DNA from: Clostridia bacterium
GTDB taxonomy: Bacteria; Bacillota; Clostridia; Christensenellales; Aristaeellaceae
Length of the DNA: 38,675 bases
NCBI GenBank assembly: GCA_017431005.1
Contig: JAFRLY010000040.1
Span: 1 to 38,675, forward strand
Reading direction: 5' to 3'
Part shown: one piece after another, positions 16,985 through 25,189 of the stretch
Position numbering within the stretch: position 1 is the first letter of the stretch
Layout: every line of letters begins with the position of its first letter
Notes under the pieces: generated by a model
Database searches by the model: none
Seen by the model: the letters and a program-made list of their open reading frames with translations, nothing else
What the model was told of the DNA's origin: nothing
Made by a program: the position numbers and the translations under genes

Positions 16985-17983
16985 TTAATCGTCCAGCAGA
17001 ATATCCTCTTCGATTTCCTCCTCCGGCACCTGGATTTCTCCCGCGGCAATGCCGGCCAGATATTCCTCCAGGCACAGATCATGATCCCGCATATATCGCG
17101 CGTGCGGAATGCCCACATAGCGGATATGCCAGGCTTCCGCGTCATAGCCGGTGATCTTTTCCTTCCCTTTCTGATAGCGGAGGATAAATCCGTAATCCCA
17201 GCAGTTGGCGTGCAGCCAGGTGCATTGCTTCGTTCCCAGAAAAGAGGATGCGCCGGGGACATTGATGTCAATAGCCAGTCCCAGGTGATGCTCGCTTGTA
17301 CCCGGTTCCGCCACGGTCCGCAGCGCAGCCTTCCGGGCTTTCGCGCGGCTCCAGTCGCTGTTTTTCTTCAGGTAGCTGTTAATCTTGTTGTTCAGCGTGC
17401 TGACCTGGCTCTCATAGCTTCGGTAGGCTGCGCTGATCTGCCATTTCGTCACGTTTTCCTCCCGTGCGGCCTCCAGCATGGCGATCAGCGCGTCTGCCGC
17501 CTCCTTCACCGCCCGGGTGTTCTTATACTTGATTTTGACCAGCCCGCTGTCGCAGTAGTCGTTCAGCACTACCAGGTTCGCGGGAACAAAGCTTTCGCCG
17601 ACCGGATTCTCCTTGTTGGCCAGCATGGGCAGCTCACCTGCGAGAACATTCACAGGCTCCGGCGCTCTGATTGCGTCCTCAGAGTACAGAACTGTCAGTG
17701 TTCTGACGCCGGCCGTGCCGTCCGCCTCCAGGCCGTTCTGCTGCTGAAAGGCGCGTACAGCGCTCTTCGTTCCGGACCCGTAGATCCCGTCCGCGCTCCC
17801 CGGGCTGTATCCCAGCTCGGTCAGGCGTTCCTGCAGCCGGACCACCGCTTCTCCCCTGGATCCGCCGGACAGCGTTTCATATGCCGGGACCGCCGTGGCC
17901 TGAGGCCCGGCTTCTTCACCCAGCGCCGGCGCGCAGAGCATCAGGCAGGCGCACAGCAGCGCCGCTCCTCTTCTGATTCGCAC
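16985..17983 (-). CDS. VanY-like D-alanyl-D-alanine carboxypeptidase with peptidoglycan-binding domain
   Basis: A 332-residue secreted wall enzyme. A signal peptide (1-22, ending APALG) is followed by a PG_binding_1 domain (about 37-100, RLQERLTELGY, GIYGSGTKSAVRAFQQQNGL). The VanY-type zinc carboxypeptidase domain (about 135-305) has SEHHLGLAID, giving zinc ligands His232 and Asp239, and EAWHIRYVG with catalytic Glu283 and ligand His286. The C-terminus is acidic. The open frame extends to 18070, but the promoter (-10 at 18046-18041) lies inside that extension, so GTG 17983 is chosen, preceded by GGGCGGG. It should trim the terminal D-Ala of wall peptides. Confidence 0.9.
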   Translation of the reverse strand: MRIRRGAALLCACLMLCAPALGEEAGPQATAVPAYETLSGGSRGEAVVRLQERLTELGYSPGSADGIYGSGTKSAVRAFQQQNGLEADGTAGVRTLTVLYSEDAIRAPEPVNVLAGELPMLANKENPVGESFVPANLVVLNDYCDSGLVKIKYKNTRAVKEAADALIAMLEAAREENVTKWQISAAYRSYESQVSTLNNKINSYLKKNSDWSRAKARKAALRTVAEPGTSEHHLGLAIDINVPGASSFLGTKQCTWLHANCWDYGFILRYQKGKEKITGYDAEAWHIRYVGIPHARYMRDHDLCLEEYLAGIAAGEIQVPEEEIEEDILLDD

Positions 17984-18040
17984 GGTATATCCCGCCCTTT
18001 CCGCTTTCTTCCGGTCTTTGTTCTTTCTGCATGTGCCTGT

Positions 18041-18069
18041 ATCATACCATATTTCGGCGCTGTTTTCCA
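18041..18069 (-). promoter_or_regulatory. Promoter of the VanY-like gene
   Basis: On the minus strand, TGGAAA (18069-18064), 17 bp and an extended -10 TGgTATGAT (TATGAT at 18046-18041). Confidence 0.6.
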
Positions 18070-18159
18070 CCCGTGAACGCGCGGAGCGCCGTACATCCCC
18101 TGCTTACGCGGCTTATCCGCCTTCAGGTTTCGCGTTGCGGTCAGGGAGCAGTTCGCGTG

Positions 18160-18193
18160 TTTCGGACGAAAAAGTGTAATTATTTTAACTTTT
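18160..18193. promoter_or_regulatory. Candidate operator sequences upstream of the S24 regulator
   Basis: Two adjoining symmetric elements: TTTCG-GA-CGAAA (18160-18171) and an imperfect inverted repeat with arms AAAAGTgTAA (18170-18179) and TTAACTTTT (18185-18193). They lie just upstream of the promoter. No classical clostridial LexA box (GAAC-N4-GTTC) was seen. Confidence 0.35.
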
Positions 18194-18198
18194 ATGTG

Positions 18199-18227
18199 TT
18201 GATTTGTGCTGTTTTTTGTGCTAATCT
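18199..18227 (+). promoter_or_regulatory. Promoter of the DNA-damage cassette with direct repeats
   Basis: TTGATT (18199-18204), 17 bp and an extended -10 TGcTAATCT (TAATCT at 18222-18227). The spacer contains two copies of TTGTGCT (18204-18210 and 18216-18222), 12 bp apart, placed where a repressor would block polymerase. Confidence 0.5.
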
Positions 18228-18249
18228 TGTCTCAGAAGGAGGAAGAGCC

Positions 18250-19095
18250 ATGAATCATTCATCTGCCGGCGGCGATGCCGCTTTCTGCGCACTCCGTTTC
18301 GGCGCCCTGCTTCGGGACCGGCGCCGCATGGCCCGGCTCACCCAGCAGGATGTTGCCGAAAAGCTGCATGTGAATCCCAACACGGTCAAAAACTGGGAAT
18401 ATGACAGGACAAAGCCGGATCATGATCTGATTCCTCCCCTCTGTTCCCTGCTAGGCATCCGGCTTGACGAGCTGTATCAGGCCGCTCCGGACGGTGCGCC
18501 TTCCGCGCTGGAGGAGCGTGTTGTCCGTCACCTGCGTCTGCTTGATCCGGCGGACCGGAAGGCGCTGGATAAAATGATCAGCGTCATGGTTGATGAAAGG
18601 CAGCATGCCCGTCAGGCCGCTATGAGGGAAGCCTTCCGGCTGTTCCTGATCCGGCCCGGCTCCGCAGCCGCGGGCATCGGGGATGAAGTGCCCCAGGAGC
18701 CTCCGTCCTATACCTTCCTGCGCAGGAATGCCGCCAATTCCCGGGCGGACGGCGTTGTCCGTGTCCGCGGCCGCAGTATGGAGCCGGTTTATCAGGACGG
18801 GGATTATGTCTATTTCCGGAATGCCTCCTCCGCCCGTTCCGGGGAGGATGTGATCGTGGATACGGAGGAGGGCGCCGTCATCAAGCGTGTCTCAGCGGAC
18901 GGGACCCTGTATTCCGTCAATCCGGATCTGCCTTATCCTGCCAGAAACGATCAGAACACGCTGGTTATCCGCGGTCGGGTGCTGGGAATTGTCCAGTCCT
19001 CCGATCATCCCGGCCGGGAGGAATCCGCCCTGCTGGAGGATCTGTTTGCGGACGATATCCGGAGTTTCCGGCAGGCTTACGGTCTGGAGGCGTAA
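18250..19095 (+). CDS. XRE/S24 self-cleaving LexA-like repressor
   Basis: A 281-residue two-domain regulator. The N-terminal XRE helix-turn-helix (about 15-75) contains LTQQDVAEKLHVNPNTVKNWEYDR. A linker follows, then a C-terminal S24 (LexA/CI-type) peptidase domain with catalytic Ser176 in GRSMEPVYQDGDYV and Lys212 in AVIKRV. An Ala141-Gly142 bond lies 34 residues before Ser176, the same spacing as the cleaved Ala84-Gly85 and Ser119 of E. coli LexA. Self-cleavage after DNA damage is therefore predicted. ATG 18250 follows AGGAGGAAGAG and lies downstream of the promoter; the longer frame from 18031 is not used. A Y-family polymerase gene starts 6 bp later. Unlike true LexA, the DNA-binding part is not a winged helix. 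Confidence 0.9.
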   Translation: MNHSSAGGDAAFCALRFGALLRDRRRMARLTQQDVAEKLHVNPNTVKNWEYDRTKPDHDLIPPLCSLLGIRLDELYQAAPDGAPSALEERVVRHLRLLDPADRKALDKMISVMVDERQHARQAAMREAFRLFLIRPGSAAAGIGDEVPQEPPSYTFLRRNAANSRADGVVRVRGRSMEPVYQDGDYVYFRNASSARSGEDVIVDTEEGAVIKRVSADGTLYSVNPDLPYPARNDQNTLVIRGRVLGIVQSSDHPGREESALLEDLFADDIRSFRQAYGLEA

Positions 19096-19101
19096 ACGGG
19101 C

Positions 19102-20499
19102 ATGGAGCGGCAGTATATTGCCATCGACATGAAGTCCTTTTATGCTTCTGTGGAGTGTGTGGCCCGGCGTCTGAATCCGCTGACCACCCGCCTGCTTGTT
19201 GCCGATCCCTCCCGTTCCGACCAGACCATCTGTCTTGCAGTCTCCCCCGCGCTGAAGGAGATCGGCGTTCCCGGCCGTCCCCGTCTTTTTGAGGCGAAGC
19301 AGGCCATCGCCGCCTATGAGCAGGCGCATCATACCAGGGTCAGCTATATCACGGCCGTTCCCCGCATGGCGCTTTATGAGCGCGTTTCCGCCCGGATCTT
19401 CGGCATTCTGCTGCGCTATGCGGCCCCGGAGGATATCCACGTTTATTCCATCGATGAATCCTTCATCGATTGTACGCCCTATCAAAGCCTCTATCAGGAG
19501 GAAGCGGAGCGCCAGGGACAGAGCTATGCCCACGTCATGGCCATGACCATCATCCGGGATGTGCTCCGGGCCACAGGGATCACCGCCACCGTAGGCATCG
19601 GCACCAACCTGTATCTGGCCAAGGTCGCAATGGATATTGTTGCCAAGAAAAAGCCGGCGGACGCGAACGGTGTCCGCATTGCCTCCCTGGACGAAGATCT
19701 TTACAAAATCCTGCTGTGGGATCATCAGCCCCTGACGGATTTCTGGATGCTGGGTCCCGGCAAAGCCCGCACGCTGCGCAGCGCCTTTCTCTGGACCATG
19801 GGGGATGTCGCGGTCAAGGCCCAGTCGGACGAGGAATGGTTCTACCGCAAATTTGGTATTGACGGTGAAATCCTGATTGATCATGCCTTCGGCATTGAGC
19901 CCGTCACAATGGCGGACATCAAACACTATCAGCCGGACGCCCGCAGCCTGTCCAACGGGCAGGTACTGCCCCGGCCGTATCCTTACGGCGAGGCCCGCAA
20001 CGTGCTGCGCGAAATGATTGACGTTCTCTGCTCGGATCTGCTTTCCCGCCGGCTGCACGCTTCCGTCTTTTCCTGGTGGGTTTCCTACGACTACAGAAGT
20101 CTGGAAAAGGTCCCCGGTTACGACGGACCTGTCATCCTGGATTTTTACGGACGCCTTCACCCAAAGCACAGCAACGGGACCGTGCGTCTGCGTCTGAAAA
20201 CCAGCAGCCCGCAGCTGATCGCCGATGCGCTGCTCGCCTCCTTTGATCAGAAGACGGATCATCGCCTGCTTTTCCGCCGGCTGGGCGTCTGCGCCAGCGA
20301 TGTCCTGCTGGATTCCGGCGTTTACCAGCTGGATTTTTTTACGGATTTTGAAGCTCTGGAGCGGGAACGGAAGCTGCGGTCGGCCCTGCTGGGTGTCAGA
20401 GGCCGTTTCGGCCTGAATGCCGTTTTTAAGGGCAACAGTCTGCTGGAGGGCGCGAATCAGCTGGAGCGCAACCTGCAGATCGGCGGGCACCGGGCCTGA
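19102..20499 (+). CDS. UmuC-like Y-family DNA polymerase
   Basis: A 465-residue translesion polymerase. The palm begins IAIDMKSFYASVE, with metal ligand Asp9 and probable steric gate Tyr14. The second catalytic pair is Asp119-Glu120 in YSIDESFID. Helix-hairpin-helix and little-finger regions follow (TVGIGTNLYLAKVAMD, FWMLGPGKARTL, then a C-terminal domain ending near 465). It copies past damaged bases at the cost of errors. The start is 6 bp after the S24 gene, with GGAGG inside that gene, so translation is probably coupled. Placement behind a LexA-like repressor indicates induction by DNA damage. It resembles the UvrX/YqjW type of Bacilli, which also pairs with YolD-like proteins. Confidence 0.93.
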   Translation: MERQYIAIDMKSFYASVECVARRLNPLTTRLLVADPSRSDQTICLAVSPALKEIGVPGRPRLFEAKQAIAAYEQAHHTRVSYITAVPRMALYERVSARIFGILLRYAAPEDIHVYSIDESFIDCTPYQSLYQEEAERQGQSYAHVMAMTIIRDVLRATGITATVGIGTNLYLAKVAMDIVAKKKPADANGVRIASLDEDLYKILLWDHQPLTDFWMLGPGKARTLRSAFLWTMGDVAVKAQSDEEWFYRKFGIDGEILIDHAFGIEPVTMADIKHYQPDARSLSNGQVLPRPYPYGEARNVLREMIDVLCSDLLSRRLHASVFSWWVSYDYRSLEKVPGYDGPVILDFYGRLHPKHSNGTVRLRLKTSSPQLIADALLASFDQKTDHRLLFRRLGVCASDVLLDSGVYQLDFFTDFEALERERKLRSALLGVRGRFGLNAVFKGNSLLEGANQLERNLQIGGHRA

Positions 20500-20544
20500 T
20501 CCGCGCTGCCGGGCCCCGGCATGTTCATCGGAGGAATGCTGCAG

Positions 20545-20790
20545 ATGAAATCAGATCCTGTTCCTTCTTTTCCGGAAGGTTTCCGCTATATGGAAGCCTT
20601 CCGGCGGGGGCGGCCCCGGCATCATGAGTATGATGAATTCTGGTGCCGCCATCCTGCCATGGAATCCGGACACCGGGCAAAACTGTTCAGCCCGTTCGAC
20701 GCGCTGAAGGGCTTTGATGAGGAAATACAGGCCCAGGAGGAACGCTTTTCGGACCCCTTTCCTCCGGACGAGGAAGATGAAATACCATAG
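20545..20790 (+). CDS. YolD-like small protein
   Basis: An 81-residue protein. The central HPAMESGHRAKLFSPFDALKGF resembles the HPxM...RAxxFxPFxALxGY core of YolD-like proteins, which are encoded beside UvrX-type polymerases in Firmicutes. The start is ATG 20545, 9 bp after GGAGGA; ATGs at 20521 and 20536 lie before or directly on that site. The C-terminus is acidic. Its role is unknown; it may be a polymerase accessory factor. It lies between the polymerase and SRAP genes. Confidence 0.7.
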   Translation: MKSDPVPSFPEGFRYMEAFRRGRPRHHEYDEFWCRHPAMESGHRAKLFSPFDALKGFDEEIQAQEERFSDPFPPDEEDEIP

Positions 20791-20804
20791 GAGGATGCGG
20801 AATT

Positions 20805-21425
20805 ATGTGCTGCCGTTATTACGTTGACCTTTCTCCGGAGCTCCGGCCGATCATTGAGGAAGCCAACCGGTCTCCGCTGCGTGAGAAAATGGTGGCCGCG
20901 CTCGGCGCGCCCTTTGTAGCCTCCGGAGAGGTTTATCCCGGTCAGATCGTTCCGGTCATTGCGACGTCCCGCAGCGGAGGCCGCTCCGCCTTTCCCATGT
21001 TCTGGGGCTTTCAGGTTCCGGGGCTCCGGTCGCCCGTGCTGAACGCCAGGGTGGAAAGCGCCCCGGTGAAAAAAACCTTCCGGGAGAGCTGGGCCTCCCG
21101 GCGCTGTGTCATCCCCGCCTCCTGGTATTTTGAATGGGAGCACGTGCCGCAGCCGGACGGTTCCAGGCGCGCAGGCAGAAAATTCGCCATTCAGCCCCGC
21201 GGGCTGGATGTGACGTATCTTGGCGGGCTGTACCGGATGGAGAACGGGTTCCCGGTTTTCGTTGTGCTGACCCGGGAGCCTGCGGATGAGCTTCGTTTCA
21301 TTCATGACCGGATGCCCCTGATTCTGCCGCCGTCGGCGATTGATGACTGGATCCGTCCGGATTCCGCGCCGGGAAAGGTGCTCCCCCTGGCCCTGACGGA
21401 CGCTGTCTGGGAAGAATCCGCCTGA
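20805..21425 (+). CDS. SRAP family (YedK/HMCES-like) abasic-site protein
   Basis: A 206-residue SOS response-associated peptidase family protein, which forms a covalent link with abasic sites in single-stranded DNA to shield them. After Met removal the N-terminus is Cys2 (CCRYY; Cys3 is also present). The other conserved residues are Asn80 and Arg82 in LNARVE, Glu110 in SWYFEWE and His167 in FIHDRMPLIL, matching the Cys2, Asn75, Glu105 and His160 set of E. coli YedK in order and spacing. TAGGAGG precedes the start. It is the last gene of the damage cassette, and no terminator was found after it. Confidence 0.93.
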   Translation: MCCRYYVDLSPELRPIIEEANRSPLREKMVAALGAPFVASGEVYPGQIVPVIATSRSGGRSAFPMFWGFQVPGLRSPVLNARVESAPVKKTFRESWASRRCVIPASWYFEWEHVPQPDGSRRAGRKFAIQPRGLDVTYLGGLYRMENGFPVFVVLTREPADELRFIHDRMPLILPPSAIDDWIRPDSAPGKVLPLALTDAVWEESA

Positions 21426-21440
21426 TGAGCAGCTGCCCGG

Positions 21441-21469
21441 TTGTTGAAGGCTGCAAAATCTGTTATACT
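21441..21469 (+). promoter_or_regulatory. Promoter of the phospholipase C-like gene
   Basis: TTGTTG (21441-21446), 17 bp and an extended -10 TGtTATACT (TATACT at 21464-21469). Confidence 0.6.
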
Positions 21470-21497
21470 GAGTGTCTGAAACGGAGATGATGCCTGT

Positions 21498-22442
21498 ATG
21501 CCGGATGTCGCAGTTCACCTGTCCTTTGGTGAAGAGGTTGAGCGTTCCCTGCCCCCTGAAATTCAGAAGGTCCTGCAACCGGACCCCTATACCTTTGCGC
21601 TGCTTGGGCCGGATATCTGGTTCATGCACAAGCCGTGGGTCCGCCGGAACGGCCGCGGCCGCCGGATGCATACCACCCGTACCGGGGAATTTCTCGGCCG
21701 TCTGGCCGACGAAGCCATAAAAAGCGGAGAAAACGCGGCCGGTGTTTTCTCCTATCTGGCCGGGTTCATCTGTCATTATGCGCTGGATTCCACAGCGCAC
21801 CCCTATGTGATCCGGCTTACGACAACGGAGTATCCGCTTCCCGGGGCGCACCGTGCCCTGGAGCATTCGCTGGATATCCTGGAGCTGCAGCGCACCGGCA
21901 CCTGGGGCGAGCGGCATCCGATGACGAAGCACGCGTTCCGTTCCATCCGTCTTCCGCGGGAGATCGGTTCTGCGCTGGACACGGCTTATCTGCAGACCTA
22001 CGGCTGGGTGAACAGCCGGCGGATTCTGAACCGGTCCTACCGGCTCTTCCGTTTTCTTTACAGCCTGATGGAGAATCCGAAGGGCATCGGCGTCCTGCTG
22101 ACAAAGCTCACCCACTCTCCGTTCCTGAAGGAAATGATCTATTCCGAATCCGTCTTCAACGGGATGGATGTGGAAAATCTGGAGCACCGTCCCTGGGCGC
22201 ATTCCCATGACGATTCCATTATTTATACAGACAGCTTTCCGGATCTGCGGGAGCAGGCCAGGCAGAAAGCCGTGCGCATTATTCAGGCTGTTTATGATTA
22301 TGTTTTCCTTCACAGGATAACAAAAGCCGACCTGGAAGCCCAGATCGGCAATGATTCCTATCTCAGCGGTCTGCCCATGGGGGATCCCCGCAGCCTGACC
22401 GTTCCCTCCATGATGCCTTCGGAGGAGCAGGATCCTTCCTGA
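21498..22442 (+). CDS. Zinc-dependent phospholipase C-like protein
   Basis: A 314-residue protein resembling the zinc-dependent phospholipase C / S1-P1 nuclease fold of Clostridia. Supporting motifs are LLGPDIWFMHKPW near the start, a His in MHTTRTGEF, FSYLAGFICHYALDSTAHPYV (His and Asp metal ligands, about 93-105) and HRALEHSLDI. There is no signal peptide, so unlike the classical toxin it should stay inside the cell. Substrate is unknown. A CGGAG site and its own promoter precede it. It converges on the glycosyltransferase gene with only 5 bp between stops and no visible terminator. Confidence 0.8.
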   Translation: MPDVAVHLSFGEEVERSLPPEIQKVLQPDPYTFALLGPDIWFMHKPWVRRNGRGRRMHTTRTGEFLGRLADEAIKSGENAAGVFSYLAGFICHYALDSTAHPYVIRLTTTEYPLPGAHRALEHSLDILELQRTGTWGERHPMTKHAFRSIRLPREIGSALDTAYLQTYGWVNSRRILNRSYRLFRFLYSLMENPKGIGVLLTKLTHSPFLKEMIYSESVFNGMDVENLEHRPWAHSHDDSIIYTDSFPDLREQARQKAVRIIQAVYDYVFLHRITKADLEAQIGNDSYLSGLPMGDPRSLTVPSMMPSEEQDPS

Positions 22443-22447
22443 TGTTC

Positions 22448-23644
22448 TCAGAGCATCCGCATCCTCTTGTCCTTCAGTTTGCCTTCCCTTCCCAGGGCAA
22501 TGAGGCGGGTATATCTTTCCACAGCTTTTTCCATCACTTTGTCCCAGGGCACGGGTATTGTCTCCCGTGCTTTTTTGCCTGTCTCTTTTAATTTCTCCGG
22601 ATCAGCAAGCGCTTCCCGGATCACCCGGGCCAGATCCGCCGGCTGATTTTCGCACAGATATCCGTTTTCACCGTCCCGGATAATCTCCGCGGCCGTACTG
22701 CCGCGTACCATGACCGACGGGGTGCCCATCACAGCCGCTTCCCGGACAACCATCGGAGCAGCGTCGTACATCGAAGGAAACGCAAACAGGGAGGCACGCT
22801 CATACAGTCCGTCCAGCAGCGTGGAGTCTGTGATATGGCCCACGGTCTGGGCCTGATCCTCCAGCCCGAGCTCCTGGATTTTGGCCGTGATGTTCATCAT
22901 GTCCACGCCCTGGCCTGCCAGTATCAGCCGGAACCGCTGTCCCTGGGCCCGCAGACGGGCGCAGGCTTCCAGTATCGTCAGAATGTTCTTTTTCCAGTCC
23001 ATCTGACCCACGAACAGAATCAGCGGATCATCTCCCAGGTTCCATCTGCGGGTTACCTCCGCCACATCCTTCGGAGACGCGGTGCGGAGCGTTGCTCCGT
23101 TGGGCATTACCTGAATTTCCCCTTCAAAGCCGTATTCCCGCAGAACGTCCGCTGTGCTTTTTCCCACAGCCCAGACCTCATCGCAGCGGTTATAGAAATT
23201 AACCACCAGTTTGACCCCGGCCTTGGCGATGGATTCGGACTTCGTTGCCTTCAGAAAATCGTCATAGTATTTCGAATGGAACGTGGCAACCAGCGGCAGC
23301 TTGCGCAGATGCGCCAGCCGCAGCGCTTCGGAACCGGCCATGAAAGGGCTGTGCGCGTGCACGATATCCAGCGGAATCATGCGAATCCGCTGACGGTAAT
23401 GAGCGTCCAGCACCGCCTCGCCGATTTTGTACTGTTTCATGCCCGGAAGGCCTCTGCCCACAAATTCAACCAGCTGAAAAGGGAAGCCTCCCTGATATCC
23501 CGTATCGTACATCGGCGCCACAACCGTGACCTGATGTCCCATCCGGCTCAATGTCTCCGAATAAGCCAGCGCTACCCGGCCCACACCGTCCACGATCGGT
23601 AAAAATGTATCTGTAAACTGTCCTATGTGCATAAATTCATTCAT
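22448..23644 (-). CDS. Family 4 glycosyltransferase
   Basis: A 398-residue GT-B glycosyltransferase of family GT4. The N-terminal acceptor half has GQFTDTFLPIVDGVGR and DIVHAHSPF. The C-terminal donor half has LILFVGQMDWKKN, LILAGQG and the E-x7-E-like YDAAPMVVREAAVMGTPSVM. The architecture resembles diacylglycerol glucosyltransferases and related membrane-lipid glycosyltransferases, but the acceptor is not proven. AAAGGA directly abuts ATG 23644; the Met at residue 5 (23632), 12 bp downstream of that site, may be the real start. A strong promoter lies at 23728-23700. Confidence 0.88.
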   Translation of the reverse strand: MNEFMHIGQFTDTFLPIVDGVGRVALAYSETLSRMGHQVTVVAPMYDTGYQGGFPFQLVEFVGRGLPGMKQYKIGEAVLDAHYRQRIRMIPLDIVHAHSPFMAGSEALRLAHLRKLPLVATFHSKYYDDFLKATKSESIAKAGVKLVVNFYNRCDEVWAVGKSTADVLREYGFEGEIQVMPNGATLRTASPKDVAEVTRRWNLGDDPLILFVGQMDWKKNILTILEACARLRAQGQRFRLILAGQGVDMMNITAKIQELGLEDQAQTVGHITDSTLLDGLYERASLFAFPSMYDAAPMVVREAAVMGTPSVMVRGSTAAEIIRDGENGYLCENQPADLARVIREALADPEKLKETGKKARETIPVPWDKVMEKAVERYTRLIALGREGKLKDKRMRML

Positions 23645-23699
23645 TCCTTTCAGGGTCCTCCCGGGGAAAGGTCCTTTGCTTCAGAACCCTGTCCGGATG

Positions 23700-23728
23700 A
23701 TTATACCATTTTCACCGTTCTCTTGCAA
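23700..23728 (-). promoter_or_regulatory. Promoter of the GT4 glycosyltransferase gene
   Basis: On the minus strand, TTGCAA (23728-23723), 17 bp and an extended -10 TGgTATAAT (TATAAT at 23705-23700). Confidence 0.72.
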
Positions 23729-23744
23729 AGGCCCCCCGTTTTCC

Positions 23745-23773
23745 TTGACCCACCGGCCGAAAAAGGCTATAAT
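23745..23773 (+). promoter_or_regulatory. Promoter of the ThrE-type exporter operon
   Basis: TTGACC (23745-23750), 17 bp and TATAAT (23768-23773). Its -35 is 17 bp from the divergent GT4 promoter's -35. The leader to ATG 23904 is about 125 bases. Confidence 0.75.
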
Positions 23774-23903
23774 TCTCCCTGTTTTGATCAGGCTTCAATA
23801 AAGCTTTCTTCGGCCGCCGCGGCGCAGATCCGGCGTGCAGTCAGCCCGTCCGGTCTGTCTGCGCAGGCAGGCCGTTCATTCCGATACAGCAGGAGAAAAC
23901 AAG

Positions 23904-24728
23904 ATGTCAGTTGATCCTTTGAACAATCATACACCGGATGCCGGAACGCCCATTTCCGGGGAAAGCAGTTTTATGGAACCCCTGCAGCTGGCCGGCCAGA
24001 TCATCATGGAAAACGGCGGCGAAACCTACCGTGCCGAGGAAACCATCTGCCGGATGGGCGAAGGGTTCGGTCTCCGGCAGGTCGAGAGCTTCGCTGTTCC
24101 GAGCGGTCTTTTCATCAGCTACCGGGATCAGCGGGGAAATCTGGAAACCGGGGTTAAAAGAGTGCACCGGCAGGAAACAAACCTGACCCGCGTGGATGAA
24201 GTCAACAGAATTTCCCGTCAGGCTTCTCTCGGTCAGATCGCTCCCGCTGCCGCCGCGGAAAAGCTCAGGCACATTGCGCGGATGCACGGCACCTTTTCCG
24301 GCGCCCTGTCAATCCTCGCGGCCTTCACCTGCGCAGCGGGATTCGCGGTCATTTTCGGCGGTTACCTGTGGGAACTGCTGCTGGGAGGCTTCGTCGCCGC
24401 GCTGGTGCAATGCTTCGCTCTGCTGGCCGGGAAGCTCCGCCTGCACTGGATGGCCGTCAATATTATCGGCGGGCTGCTGACAGCCCTTCTGCCCAATCTG
24501 GCGCATATGATGATTCCGGGCCTGCTTTCCGAGGCTGTCATTGCCGGAGCGCTGATGCCGCTTGTTCCCGGCCTGGCCATGACCAATGCCGTGCAGGATA
24601 CGCTGCGGGGAGATATGGTTTCCGGGCTATCCCACGGTGTCCAGGCGCTGCTGACCGCCTGCCTGATTGCCGGAGGCGCGCTGCTGTCCCCGGCCCTGAT
24701 GAGACTGATTCAGGGAGGTGGATTCTGA
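23904..24728 (+). CDS. ThrE-family threonine/serine exporter, large subunit
   Basis: A 274-residue membrane protein of the ThrE (DUF1212) family. A cytoplasmic N-terminal part (1-125) has QLAGQIIMENGGETYRAEET and SYRDQRGNLETGVKRV. About five transmembrane helices follow, with LMPLVPGLAMTNAVQDTLRGD before the last, the family hallmark. Split ThrE systems need a second small subunit, and the next gene supplies it. The open frame reaches 23835, but ATG 23904 has CAGGAG 9 bp upstream. It is predicted to export small amino acids such as threonine or serine, though the substrate could differ. Confidence 0.9.
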   Translation: MSVDPLNNHTPDAGTPISGESSFMEPLQLAGQIIMENGGETYRAEETICRMGEGFGLRQVESFAVPSGLFISYRDQRGNLETGVKRVHRQETNLTRVDEVNRISRQASLGQIAPAAAAEKLRHIARMHGTFSGALSILAAFTCAAGFAVIFGGYLWELLLGGFVAALVQCFALLAGKLRLHWMAVNIIGGLLTALLPNLAHMMIPGLLSEAVIAGALMPLVPGLAMTNAVQDTLRGDMVSGLSHGVQALLTACLIAGGALLSPALMRLIQGGGF

Positions 24729-25189
24729 TGCAGTCTGTTCCGGAGGAAATCATCCGTGCCCTGCTGGGTGCCTTTTTCGGGACTCTTGGGTTTGCGTGGC
24801 TGGTGCATGCCCCCCGCCGTGCCTGGATTCCGTCCGGCATGGTCGCTTCCCTGGTTTATCTGCTTTACCGTGTGCTCACCGTTCTGTCCGTTGCCGATCC
24901 GATGGCGATATTCTGCGGTGCTTTTCTGGGCGCTGTCGCGGGGCACTTCTGCGCCAGAAAGCTGAAGATGATCAGCACTGTTTTTCTGATGGCCGCTGTT
25001 GTTCCCGTTGTTCCGGGGCTGGGGCTTTACCGGATGATGGCCTGTTTCGGCCAGGGACAGACCTCCCTCGGCGCGGATTACGGCATCCAGGCGATGATTA
25101 CCATTGCCATGACAGCTCTCGGCCTGGCTATGGGGAGCTTTGTGGACCGCAGCCTGCACCGTCAGAAAGCACACCCGGTCGTGCGTTAA
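24728..25189 (+). CDS. ThrE-family exporter, small subunit (DUF3815-type)
   Basis: A 153-residue membrane protein with about four hydrophobic segments, resembling the C-terminal half of ThrE proteins (ThrE_2/DUF3815). The stretch MAAVVPVVPGLGLYRMM copies the VPG motif of the large subunit. Its ATG shares one base with the stop of the large-subunit gene (TGATG), and GGGAGGTGG lies upstream, so translation is coupled and the two form one exporter. Confidence 0.88.
   Translation: MQSVPEEIIRALLGAFFGTLGFAWLVHAPRRAWIPSGMVASLVYLLYRVLTVLSVADPMAIFCGAFLGAVAGHFCARKLKMISTVFLMAAVVPVVPGLGLYRMMACFGQGQTSLGADYGIQAMITIAMTALGLAMGSFVDRSLHRQKAHPVVR

Noticed and set aside
18031-18249. N-terminal extension of the S24 regulator
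   Set aside because: The frame is open, but the promoter and ribosome binding site for ATG 18250 lie inside it, and it overlaps the divergent VanY promoter.
22440-22460. Terminator between the converging phospholipase C-like and GT4 genes
   Set aside because: Only a short, interrupted GATG/CATC pairing without a T-run was found, so no terminator is claimed.
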